Of a stretch of 64,000 bases of DNA, positions 9,558-19,209 are shown in pieces. This stretch comes from Morinoia aosen. Lineage: Eukaryota; Arthropoda; Malacostraca; Amphipoda; Talitridae. How positions within the stretch are numbered: the first letter of the stretch is position 1; the number at the start of each line of letters is the position of its first letter. Made by a program: the position numbers and the translations under genes. The notes under the pieces were generated by a model. That model was not told the origin of the DNA. It worked only from the letters and a program-made list of their open reading frames with translations, and made no database searches. The DNA is taken from positions 27,894,355 to 27,958,354 of the forward strand of contig CM059571.1 in assembly GCA_030386875.1 (NCBI GenBank), read 5' to 3'.

Positions 9558-11415
9558 CAGGGTGTTATTTTACTTTGAACAAACTTCGAACTTAGGTACA
9601 AAAACTCAAATGAATCGATTTTCATGAATGACAAAATGTCCAAAACTCTTTAGTTTTCGAGTTATGGCGTCGCAAAGCATGTTTAGAAGTGCATGTTATA
9701 ACTGGGCCGCACACCAATTGTTATTTAAAGTTGTTAGTTTTCGAGATTGTCGAAAACAATTAAAGCATTTTTCTCATTTCATTATGGGTTATCCATTTCA
9801 TGTAATCAACGACGAGATTTCAAGATGCAATGTGAAACTGAAATAATGAAATGAAATTTATTATTAACAATCTACATTACTGGAACGCACGTGTTACAGT
9901 ATCAGTTCGCCATTTGTTGACACGCCGTTGCACTGTGACCATGGAAAGATTTACCAATGCTGAGAAGGCAGACATGCATTTGATTTACGGAGCTGCAGGC
10001 GGAAATGGTAGGCTCGCTCTGAGGATGTACAGAGAAAGGTTTCCTAGGCGCGAAGTACCTGATTTCCGGTATTTTGTTACTCTGCATACGAGATTGCGTG
10101 ACACCGGCAGCTTCAACGTTAACAGAGGGAATGCTGGGCACGGCCATCATCCACAGGAGGAAAGAATTGTGGAATACTTTGAGCAACATCCACGAACCAG
10201 CACTCGTGCAGCTGCTCAACGTGTTGGCTTGCGAAACCATACTACTGTGTGGAGGGCACTACATCGTCAGCAATTACATCCGTACCATTTCCAAAGAGTG
10301 CAAGGGCTCATGCCAGGTGATTTTGAACCTCGTATGCTGTTTTGCCAGTGGTTAATGCAACAGGAAAGAAGGAATCACGGGTTCTCAGAACTTATTCTCT
10401 TTACAAATGAAGCTTATTTCTGTCGTGATGGGGTTTTCAACCGTCACAATAATCATTACTGGGCTGGAAATAACCCTCATGTTATTCGGCCTAATAGTCA
10501 CCGGCACAGATTTAGTGTCAACGTGTGGGCAGGCATTATTGGCAATAATTGAATTGGTCCGTACCTATTACCTTCTCCTCTCACGGGACCTGCGTACACC
10601 ATCTTCCTACGCGAAGTTTTGCCTGGACTACTGGAGGACGTGCCCTTGGAAACACGCAGGCGAATGTGGTTCCAGCATGACGGAGCGCCAGCACATTACT
10701 TTCGTGAAACACGCCTGTTCCTGAATAACCAATTTCAAAACCGATGGATTGGCAGAGGTGCTCCTGTAGCATGGCCAGCTAGGTCGCCTGATTTGACACC
10801 ACTGGATTTCTTCTTGTGGGGAACCATGAAGGACCTCGTGTATGCCACTCCTGTTGAATCGGAACAAGATCTGGTTGGACGCATTGTGGACTCAGCTGGC
10901 CGTATTACGGAAGTGCCTGGCGTGTTTCAATCTGTAAGGCGCTCACTGGCTGTTAGATGTCGTAAATGTGTTGAAGTTCGTGGAGGCCATTTCGAGTAAT
11001 TGTTGTAATAAAACTGTATTCAAGTTTGTTCTTGCGTTAAAGTTCTTACATTAAAGTTTGTATTGATTATGTTTTTTACCTGTGTCCTGCAACGCTTACT
11101 GATTAATGGTTAGCTTACATGATAATAATTGATAATTACTCGTTTAATAAATTTTAATTGTAAAACGTGTACACGCAAATTTCATTGTGAAATTACAAAA
11201 CTACTACATTAGTGGGGCCCAAAAACCTCTTTAACTATCAAAGGTAGCGCTAAAAATGGTGCGCGCGTGCAATCCTACTTGAAGTTCTAATATTCTTCAA
11301 GTAACTATAACTCGAAAACTAAAGAGTTTTGACATTTTGTCATTCATGAAAATCGATTTATTTTGAGTTTTTGTACCTAAGTTCGAAATTTGTTCAAAGT
11401 AAAGAAAAAACACCT

Positions 11416-11417
<2 letters not shown>
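9558..11417 (+). mobile_element. Tc1/mariner-superfamily transposon with long inverted ends
   Basis: The ends are TA-CAGGGTGTTATTTTAC (left) and, in reverse complement, TA-CAAGGTGTTTTTTC (right), with similarity running for about 105 bp (sharing TTTGAACAAA, TTAGGTACAAAAACTCAAA and TCATGAATGACAAAATGTC). TA dinucleotides flank both ends, as expected for this superfamily. The 1,860-bp interior encodes one DDD transposase with a single premature stop. A TA microsatellite follows the right end at 11418-11449. Confidence 0.85.
9941..10999 (+). pseudogene. Tc1/mariner-type transposase (DUF4817-like N terminus), inactivated
   Basis: The start is the ATG at 9941 (MERFTNAEKADMHL). An N-terminal helix-turn-helix of the DUF4817 type (residues about 1-60) is followed by a second DNA-binding helix set and the catalytic core. 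The first catalytic site reads LILFTNEAYF, where the family has Asp; here it is Asn156. The second is QHDGAPAH (Asp247) and the third SPDLTPLDFFLWG (Asp289 by the usual count), giving a D-41-D spacing like rosa-type elements. A TGA at 10550-10552 (codon 204) interrupts the frame, which otherwise stays open for 352 residues. The enzyme would bind the inverted ends and cut DNA in the nucleus. The two defects make this copy inactive; the rest is well preserved, so the insertion is fairly recent. Confidence 0.85.

Positions 11418-11449
<32 letters not shown>
11418..11449. repeat. TA microsatellite
   Basis: An uninterrupted TA run directly abuts the right end of the nested transposon; the TA target may have been part of it. 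Confidence 0.9.
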
Positions 11450-11452
<3 letters not shown>

Positions 11453-11946
11453 TTTGAAGTTTTTCAAAAATTTATTTCTCCCAGAATCAGATATTGGTTG
11501 CAGTTTATGGGTAATATTCCTATTAGGGGATTGGACAATTCCGCGGTGACTATTAGTTTCCAGTCAGTTTATTTTTTTGCATATGATGAGCTATTGTTCT
11601 CATTGTTGAAAGATGTAGAGACAGAGTCTTTGTCAAACATTTGTTAGGGTCCATTTGGTGAGGGGTACATAAAAATTTGAGTATTTTTTGCAATTATGCA
11701 TTGGATACTTCATATAGTAATAAGTTTTTAATTTGGTATCTTATGTATTAATCACCTTGAAATTTTTGTGAACCCATTTTATGGCGCGTAATATTGACTC
11801 AAACTACTCGTTATAGGATGATTTCTTACGTCCTGGACATTTGGACATCATTCATTATGTAAAAATTAGGAAGTCATTTTATGCTCTTGAAGGTCGTAAG
11901 AAGTAGTAAAATATAGCAATGAAATATCAGGAGACACCCTGCATAA

Positions 11947-12740
11947 TGTTTGTTTGAATTTTTTGATGTCTCTGTGTAAATATAAAATTTTAAAATGAAT
12001 TTCCCTCTAATGAGGGACATATAACACTGTACCTTTATAATCAAAAATTACTGTCCAGGAATATTGTGTGTGGAATAAATTTGAAAATTCTAATTTTGTC
12101 ATGAATAAGGGTAGACATGCAAACTCATTACATAAATGACATCAAAGATACCAGTTTCCAACCGCATTCAGTAGGCAACATGGATGAGGTTGTTGAAAAG
12201 TACTGTGAAAATGTGAAGTTGGTCAGTGATTGCACACATAAAACTTTTCATCACCTGAATGAATAACATATATTACGCTGAGATGATTCTCTTTGCAGTA
12301 CCTACCCCCAAAGGCTAGAAATTATTGCTCAAAGGCTGGACTGATTGGCCTATCTACCGTTTATTTAGAATTTGACACTCCATGAAAACTTTCCTGTGGA
12401 GGTAAAAGCGGCATGAATTTCAATCCTACTTAGATGTCTAAATGTCCTCTTCATTCATTATTCAGTATGATACGGTGTTGTAAAGGTTTTTGAAAACAAA
12501 GCTCCATTCTCTTTGAAATTAAGCAGTTCCCAAATTGAGGTGCGCATTTGATTTCGATTTATCGCGCACAATTACATTCTCTATTTAATTTCTAGATGAC
12601 GGAGACTCAGCGATGTGTGGGTGTCAGTCTGCACGTCACCAGCTCATCATGACGTCATGACCGTGGTGTGGCCTTGGAAATGACCTACTCTGGGTTAGGA
12701 CAAACTAGTCAACGGACGAAAATCTCTTTTAAGGAGCATT
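11947..12740. other. Intergenic, nothing recognised
   Basis: AT-rich sequence with no ORF above noise, no inverted repeat noticed and no similarity to other repeats in the window. Confidence 0.5.
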
Positions 12741-13211
12741 CTACCTGTCAGTTTCGAACGTTTCGACCACCAGGATCATTATCAACCAGCAACCAAGTAG
12801 CAAAAAACTAGTCAAATCTCAAATTTACATAAATCACGAACGAAGAACACAAAAAATATTACAACACATGAAAGGAACAAATAAAAATATTCAGTATTAA
12901 AATTAAGTTAGTTTTAGAGGAAAGGCTGATTGCATATTTTTTAAAACCGGTTTTTCTTTCAAAATGTGAAGAAATTCTAAAGGGCAGAGGTTTATTTGGT
13001 TTGATGCAGAGGAAATTACCTTAAAATCACCTAATCTAACAGGAATGTCGCACTTCTCTGCATGAGAGCGGACTGAAGAGTGGGAAGGTGTGGAAAGTAA
13101 CTGATTAGTTCTTAAACTCCTGCCGGCATGCTATGCAACACGAATACTGAGGGCTCGAGTGTTCGAGCCCCGTACTCAGACGCACACTGTGCGCAACTAT
13201 ATTTGTGAATC
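12741..13211 (-). pseudogene. Penelope-like element, 3' end (inverted copy 1)
   Basis: Read on the minus strand, this encodes the end of a GIY-YIG endonuclease (TRALSIRV, HAGRS, RTNQLLSTPSHSSVRSHAEK) and the conserved tail after it (CDIPVRLGDFKVISSASNQI, then HILKEKPVL). This is the C-terminal layout of Penelope-like retroelements, whose GIY-YIG nuclease nicks target DNA. It is followed by a 3' UTR with TTGATAATGATCCTGG and TCGAAACG, a hammerhead-like arrangement at 12756-12787. Several frame disruptions are present. It forms an inverted pair with the copy starting at 13213. Confidence 0.75.
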
Positions 13212-13335
13212 ACAGATGAGAGCATACCAATATAGATGCGAACAGTGTGCGTCTGAGTACGTGGGCTCGACCACTCGAGCCCTCAGTATTCGTGTTACAG
13301 AGCATGCCGGCAGGAGTTCTAGAACTAATCAGTTA

Positions 13336-15372
13336 AGCTGGGGATACATTGACACTCTTTTCAACACTCTGAGTGTCACTTCGACGGGCACATACACTGT
13401 TGCCAGGCTAGCAGGCGGGCAAAGTGAGGTTCACTTGGACATTCTCCCTAGCCATTCTTTGCCGCCGCCTGCCCGTCAATCACTCCATCTACAGATGAGC
13501 CGTAGCCTGCAGCATGTCATCAGTAGGGATGTGACATTGAACATATTGCATATATATGCTTTTGAGTATATTTTAGGTAGCATAAAATATGCCCGCAAGT
13601 ATATATGCAGTGTGAGCATATCGCATATTTTACTCGGAACAGCATAAAATATGGCGAACATGCATGATTAACTGTAAGTGGCAGTAAACTGAAACCTAGT
13701 AAAACCTTCCCATTACTTTTAAATTATATTCTTTTTTTCATCCAGTTTTATTTAATTCTTTTTGAATAACTGGATCAATTTTGTAAATTGAAATTTTTCG
13801 TAAATCAATAATAATTGTAAGTTGCTACAGCTACTTCAAAAGTTTACTTTAATTTTGCGGGAATTAGCTCAAGTTTTTTTTAGATATAGTTCCTTATGAA
13901 GTGTATTTGAGATTAGTGCGGCTAAAAGTGATCTACAATCATGCCGAAGGTGAACAAGGAGCATCATATTTAGAATACTTCAAGGAATTTGAAGATTTTC
14001 AAGCCCAGGAAGAATTTCTCTATCGCATTTATTGCGAGAAACAGGTGATATATAAAACTTTTTTTCACTCAGAACACGTTAGAGAAGTTTTGCGTGGTAC
14101 AAGGTTTTAGTTTCTAAATATTATCACGCAGAACTTTGTTGGGCTTAGTGCACACTTTATCAAATTATTGTTATCGAAGGATATGAATAATTATTATTGC
14201 TCTTGCATAACAATACAGGGACTTCTTACTTCGAGAGCAATAAAATTAATGGATATCGTAGAGGAAACATTGAAGAACAGATATGATACAAGGTATTATG
14301 AAGAGTTAAATTGCATTTTGGTGATAAACAAAGGTTTTGAAAAGATAAAAAACAATCAACTCAATTTTGACTCGTGAGATCTCTGACGCAATGGATGAAT
14401 CCATAAAGGAATATTCGAACTAACTTGCTTCACTTTTGCTCACTTGTTTCTTGCGATGTCGAGTGGAAGTTTTCGCAGTGTAAAACTTGGCTGGCAGATA
14501 ATCGTAGAAGATTTGTTTTTAAAAATCTCAACTACCAAGCAATTATCAAGAGCAACCCTCGAATTTGATGCTAAAATGTATTCCTCGTATAAAAGAAGGA
14601 TTAAGAAATGTTCCTTGCATTCATGAAAAAATATATAGTTCAGAACCAGCCTTGGATTAGATTACTTTTTTTTTCGTTCGTTATCATCGACCTTGACTCG
14701 TTCTGATTAGAATTATTTTTGTTTCAAAATATTTATGTTTAGATAAGTTATAAAAATTAGTTGAGAATTGTATACACTCAATTATTAATAGAAAATTATG
14801 AAAGAAATTATTTTTTCCGTGTATGAAGAAGTACACTGTATCCTGTATCATTGTTTCTGTACAATTTTCCTCACAAAAAATATAAATTTGGAGCTATTCA
14901 AGTGAAGCATTTATATGGATGCATATTTCTGCTTAGCATGTAATATGCGCTTCCACAATTATGCATAGAGTGTAGCATATATGCATCGAGTGTTTCTACA
15001 TATGGTTTTTCTAGCATAATTCTTGCCGAAGCCTTCATATTTTATGCTGCATATGCGCAACAAAAATCAGCAAAAACAAGAACATTGAAGAACGTGCAAT
15101 CAATGACATACGAAATAAATTATTAGCGCTATTCTACTAAGCATCAGCAGCTCCTGGCGAGAAGTACTAGAGCGCGGAGCGCAGTACCTCCCAACGTAGC
15201 GTCTGGATTGCAACTGAGCAGTGTGAGCAACACACTCTGCCCGCCGACTTTGACGCTTCTGCTGCCTGCTAGCGCTGTGCCAATGTGAACGATCGCTGCC
15301 CTTTCGCTGCACGCGCTTGCCCGCGCCCGATGGTTGTGAGCTTCCAATGCGAGTGTCAATGTATCCCCAGCT
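13336..15372. mobile_element. TTA-flanked inverted-repeat insertion (PIF/Harbinger-type target)
   Basis: The element begins AGCTGGGGATACATTGAC and ends with the exact complement; the perfect match spans 22 bp. TTA lies at 13333-13335 and again at 15373-15375, and removing the element plus one TTA restores the Penelope-like sequence as seen in inverted copy 1. The 3-bp TTA duplication suits PIF/Harbinger-type transposition. Its interior is not Harbinger-like; it carries a deleted hAT transposase and many GCATATATGC / GCATAAAATATG words near 13540-13660 and 14900-15060, so a second element may be nested inside. Confidence 0.65.
13940..14556 (+). pseudogene. hAT transposase remnant, internally deleted
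   Basis: At 13940-14107 the reading MPKVNKEHH, then FLYRIYCEKQV and HSEHVREVLRG resembles a BED-type zinc finger at the start of hAT transposases (C, C, H and H spacing). At 14449-14556 another frame reads SCDVEWKFSQCKTWLADNRR and FVFKNLNYQAII, the signature of the hAT C-terminal dimerisation domain (VE-FS-K---DNR-F--N). The roughly 1.5 kb that would encode the catalytic core is missing and the remaining frames are broken. This is probably a deletion derivative mobilised by a full-length relative. Confidence 0.6.
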
Positions 15373-15735
15373 TTACTTTCCACACCTTCCCACTCTTCAG
15401 TCCGCTCTCATGCAGAGAAGTACGACATTCCTGTTAGATTAAGTGATTTTAAGGTAATTTCCTCTGCATCAAACCAAATAAACCTCCGCATTTTAGAATC
15501 TTTTCACATTTTGAAAGAAAAACCGGTTCTAAATAATATGCAATCAGCCTTTCTTCTACAACTAACGTAATTTTAATACTAAACATTTTTATTTGTTCCT
15601 GTCACGTGTTGTATTATTATTTTTGCGTTCTTCGTTCGTGATTGATGTTAATATGAGATTTAACTAGTTTTTTTGCTACTTGGTTGCAGGTTGATAATGA
15701 CCCTGGTGGTCGAACCGTTCCAGAAATTTTAATTC

Positions 15736-16444
15736 ATTGACTTTCCTAAATAAATAATGAGATTTAAGACGTGTATCTTGGCACTTTTATTTTTAATTCG
15801 AATATGCAGAAAGCAAACACCTTGTATATATCCACTGATTGTTCTTCAATTGATTTGAGCATAGCATGGACATCAGTCCTCAATGTAACGCTTTATTATC
15901 AGTTTATTTTATCCACACATCATTTGATTCAAATTTAACGAGCCAAATGGGTTCAAAGTCTCCTATTAAAAATCAATTATCAATTACTTTGTGGGAAATA
16001 ATTCCCACACAATCGTTTTTCAAGGAAGGAGTAGAGAAAAAGAAGCAATGTTTTGAATTGTTACGGTTTTAATTAGATACACTCTTACCAAGAGCGATTC
16101 AACGCAACGAACGCAACGAACAAAAAACTCTTAATATTTAAGTTAAGGTAAAATTTTTATTTAAGGGGTAGCGATTGCTATCCTGACAATTACTTTTCAG
16201 TTAAAATCCACTTTATTAGGTTTGTTAATAGTTAATGAGAGTTAAAAGACCGCTTATGCCGTGGGCGTTAAAATGTTAGCAGGCGCTGTCAAAGACCGCA
16301 GTCCAGGGCGCAGGCGTGGCGAGCTCGAGACGTTGACGGGAGCAGGCAGTAATAGTACGTTGGTACCGTTGGCTCCAATCGAAAGGCTGAATTTAGGAAC
16401 ACGTAGACCCAGTTCCGTACACGGGCGACACCTCGAGCGATGGC
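15736..16444. other. Intergenic, nothing recognised
   Basis: AT-rich to 16250, then GC-richer sequence with overlapping ORFs of about 120 codons on both strands (16254-16650). Neither resembles a known protein and the composition explains their length. No structure was found before the TTAA foldback at 16445. Confidence 0.45.
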
Positions 16445-18007
16445 TTAAGGCCCTGATACACTCAGCAAATATCACGGTGACAACCGCCAGCACGCCTCTC
16501 AATGTGCCTCCCATCCCTGCACCCCAGCCAGTTGGCAGAGTGGCCACCGAGCTTTCAGCGATCCGTGCATGTCTGGATAAAGCCCCCTCCAGACCTTGCA
16601 TTACCATGTTGCCTCTGGACGTCGGAGTGGCGCTGCAAAAGAACCGCTGATGACCAGACTGGCTTGACTGACTGCATTAGCAGTCAGTTATCAGTTATCA
16701 TTATCAGCAGCCTAAAAAATGATTTAGATCCTTAATTGCTATTCATAAATGGTTATCGCAGTACATTAGAAGGGAAGGATGTTTAATAACGACGATGCGC
16801 TGGGCGCAGCTGCAGACCATAGCCGCGGAGAGATCGCGGAGCGCTGCAACCTTCCTCAATGCCTTCCGCGATCACACTGACCATGGAGCTAGGATATATG
16901 GAGGGAGCATAGCCGATTCCAATCGGGTTCAAATTAGCTGCAAAAGTTGGGAGACTGGGGCATTGGCAAGGCCCCCACGTGAACCAACCACAGACGCTTG
17001 GCTGAAGTTGGCTCCTCCTCGCCTCCTCACCTCCTCTACGATTCGCCCTCCCATTTTCCAAAGCAAGATTAGTACCGCTCCACAAATTGAAGGATGAGGT
17101 GCGCGTGCAAGTCGCTCTCTAATTTGTTATATTCAAGGGCCTGTAATCTTTACAGTTTTTAACTCTTAATATATCTTTGCTAGTAATTTTAATATTATTA
17201 AGTGTCGTCGAGTGAGGAAACACAATATATTATCTTACGGAGTCTTAGAATCCCAAATTAATGATTACGATAAACTCAACAGCTGGAAGAGCAACCAGCG
17301 AGCATGTGCGCACCCTAACGTAGTTAGTAGGTAACTGGCTTCCGTGCTGACGTCACACTTGCGAGACGGCTATTGGTTACCACAAACATGGGAGAAATCT
17401 CAAAAACTGGTTCTCTTCACAGACGGCTATGCTCCCTCCATATATACTCCCTCCACGACACTGACTGGCCATGCATACGACAGCGATCGTGTACGTTCAA
17501 CTCCGTGGTGGGCTTGAATAATCTTCTTCCCGAGCGGTCGGAGAGCAATCTGCAGTTCGTCTAAGCGGCATCAAGCAACATTGTAACGCAAGGTCTGGAG
17601 GGGGCTTAAGACGGTCGTCACTGCGATGAGCAGTACCGTTTTGAACGTTAACGGGAGAGGTGCGCAGCAATGTCTTGCCCGCAATTGAGTTGACAAAACT
17701 CGAACGCTGAATTCTATTGACGCATTTAAAAAATACGACAGCTTGCAGAATGTAATAAGCAGCGCTTAAAGAAGGCTAAAGCACAGCGCAATGTGCGCTT
17801 TGTTTTAACCCTGCGCTCCATACGGCTGGTCACAGTCGCGCAGCTACCCGTACGACACGCTGAGGCAGACTGACGCCTTGCATTGCGTTCCGCGGTGCTT
17901 CATCTTGCGTGCTGAGTGTATCATGTCGCCAGTTCTCACTTCAACTGGCGGACGGATCCACTGCCGCAATTTCTCGAGTCATGAACGTCAGTGTATCGGG
18001 GCTTTAA
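16445..18007. mobile_element. Foldback element with TTAA duplications
   Basis: TTAA at 16445-16448 is followed by GGCCCTGATACACT; AGTGTATCGGGGCT precedes TTAA at 18004-18007, so the ends are inverted. Further inside, GCCCCCTCCAGACCTTGC (about 16581) is the complement of GCAAGGTCTGGAGGGGGC (about 17589), and ATATATGGAGGGAGCATAGC (about 16893) matches the complement at 17425-17450. The arms are collinear but of unequal length, so indels have accumulated. There is no transposase. TTAA targets are used by piggyBac and Kolobok elements; which one applies is unknown. Confidence 0.65.
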
Positions 18008-18929
18008 CAGCGAGCGAGTAACTCCGAGACGCAATAAAGGGCTGGACTAAGCGATAGAACCCCGCGTCGACTTCTCTGGCACTCGCTCCACCCTCAACTG
18101 CTATGAGAAAGAAATATTAGAGGAAGCAAAGGCGAAACAACACGACAACTAACCAGTGAATTTCAAGTATTACGTAAAATCCAACCTAATTTTTTTAAGT
18201 TACGATAGATACCTTAAAGCAAGGCAGAGGCTAGCCTGTTAGAAATTAGCTGAAGCAGCAGGAACACGGCTGCGACAACGTCAGCACCAGCAAAAGCCTC
18301 CTCCGCGGAGTATACTAAAAAAAACGTACAGCCTTAGACCCCCCTGAATAAACCTTGAAATTAACAAGGACAATTAGGATGCAACAACACCAATGACAAT
18401 GACAAGGACAATGACAATGACAAGACAATACAATTAATGGAACAAAACACACCTGAGGTTTTAATGCACTCAGTGACGATACGTTCAGACGGGATGTTAG
18501 TTAAGGAAATTTTGAAGAAATCAGTAGGAGACTAAGTGCTTCACGCGGAGAGATAGTTAGAGTAGTTAAGAGATTTTATATACTTGAGAAAGGAGGTAAA
18601 GTTAGAAGATCGTTCTGATCCAGGCTAATTAGCCCATCAAAAAGACGAACGTCTTCTATAGTAATAATATTAGTAATTGACGTCCCAAAGACGAGTTAAT
18701 TGTTAATTCATTTAAATTTCAATGTTAGTTTTAGTTGATTTACTTTCTTGAAGCACCGTAGGAAAATTGGCACGATAGTCTACAAACAAAAGTAATGAAG
18801 AAATAACACACGCACAAGTCGATACCGTCGTGCGGTCGACGTTAGGGTTCAGGGAAAAAGGTCTGTTTTCTGTGCAGCTACTTTTTCCGGGGCGCTAGCT
18901 TTTCTGCGCAGCTGCCCTTCCTGAGGCTC
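18008..18929. other. Intergenic with a short AATGAC-type repeat
   Basis: No gene was recognised. A short imperfect hexanucleotide repeat of the AATGAC/AAGGAC type lies at about 18383-18425. Confidence 0.5.
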
Positions 18930-19190
18930 GTGTGGGTACTGCCTACGCCGTAATTAGTCCGCTAGGGCAACAGAAGTAATTTCTGTTAATGGCGAACTAC
19001 GGTGGTACCGCGAGAGTGAGGTTTGTGTGGGTACCGCCTACGCCGTAATTAGTCAGCTAGGGCAACAGAAGTAAATTCTGTTTGCGCCGAACTACGGCGG
19101 TACCGTTAGGAAGACGAGCAACTGTCTGCGCCGTAATCAGTCCGATAGGGCTCCTCAGGAAATTCCCTGATTCGCCGAACTACGACAGCA
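18930..19190. repeat. Three tandem ~90-bp repeats able to fold into stem-loops
   Basis: Unit 1 starts at 18930, unit 2 at 19025 and unit 3 near 19115 (spacings about 95 and 88 bp). Each has an outer GTACCGCC / GGCGGTAC pair (weaker in unit 3), a conserved GCCGTAATTAGTC block, an inner hairpin and GCCGAACTACGG. The inner hairpin changes in step: CAGAA-loop-TTCTG in units 1 and 2, TCAGG-loop-CCTGA in unit 3. That suggests selection on RNA or DNA structure. The arms do not fit a tRNA cloverleaf (no clear D, anticodon and T arms). Function unknown. Confidence 0.6.
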
Positions 19191-19209
19191 TCTTCCTGTA
19201 CGACAAACT

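Larger units (their letters stand above)
9382..11941. mobile_element. Older terminal-inverted-repeat element, host of the nested transposon
   Basis: The left end CAGGGTGTCT at 9382 is the complement of AGACACCCTG ending at 11941. The sequence CATAA directly abuts both ends (9377-9381 and 11942-11946), a possible 5-bp target duplication. Removing the nested transposon (9558-11417 plus one TA) leaves about 700 bp without coding sequence, so this was non-autonomous. A second right end of the same family, ending AGACACCCTG, lies at about 56040-56264; both share a TAATATTGACTC / TATATTGACTCG block about 150 bp from the end. Confidence 0.65.
13213..15735 (+). pseudogene. Penelope-like element, 3' end (inverted copy 2), split by an insertion
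   Basis: The plus strand encodes YQYRCEQCASEYVGSTTRAL then IRVTEHAGRSSRTNQ, the start of a GIY-YIG domain with its CxxC pair. The reading breaks at 13335 and resumes at 15373 with SVRSHAEKYDIPVRLSDFK, NLRILESFHILKEKPVLN and a 3' UTR that holds TTGATAATGACCCTGGTGG (15691-15709) and CGAAC. The break is exactly the insertion described at 13336-15372. Together with copy 1 this gives a head-to-head palindrome (arms about 95 bp at 13102-13195 and 13240-13335, and longer arms outside). Inverted tandem copies are common for Penelope-like elements. Confidence 0.75.

Noticed and set aside
16254-17097. Opposed ORFs of 100-129 codons
   Set aside because: Both strands are open because the region is GC-richer; no motif, and most lies inside the foldback element.
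18930-19190. tRNA genes within the tandem repeats
   Set aside because: The units have stems but no cloverleaf: no D arm or T-loop TTCGA pattern in the right place.
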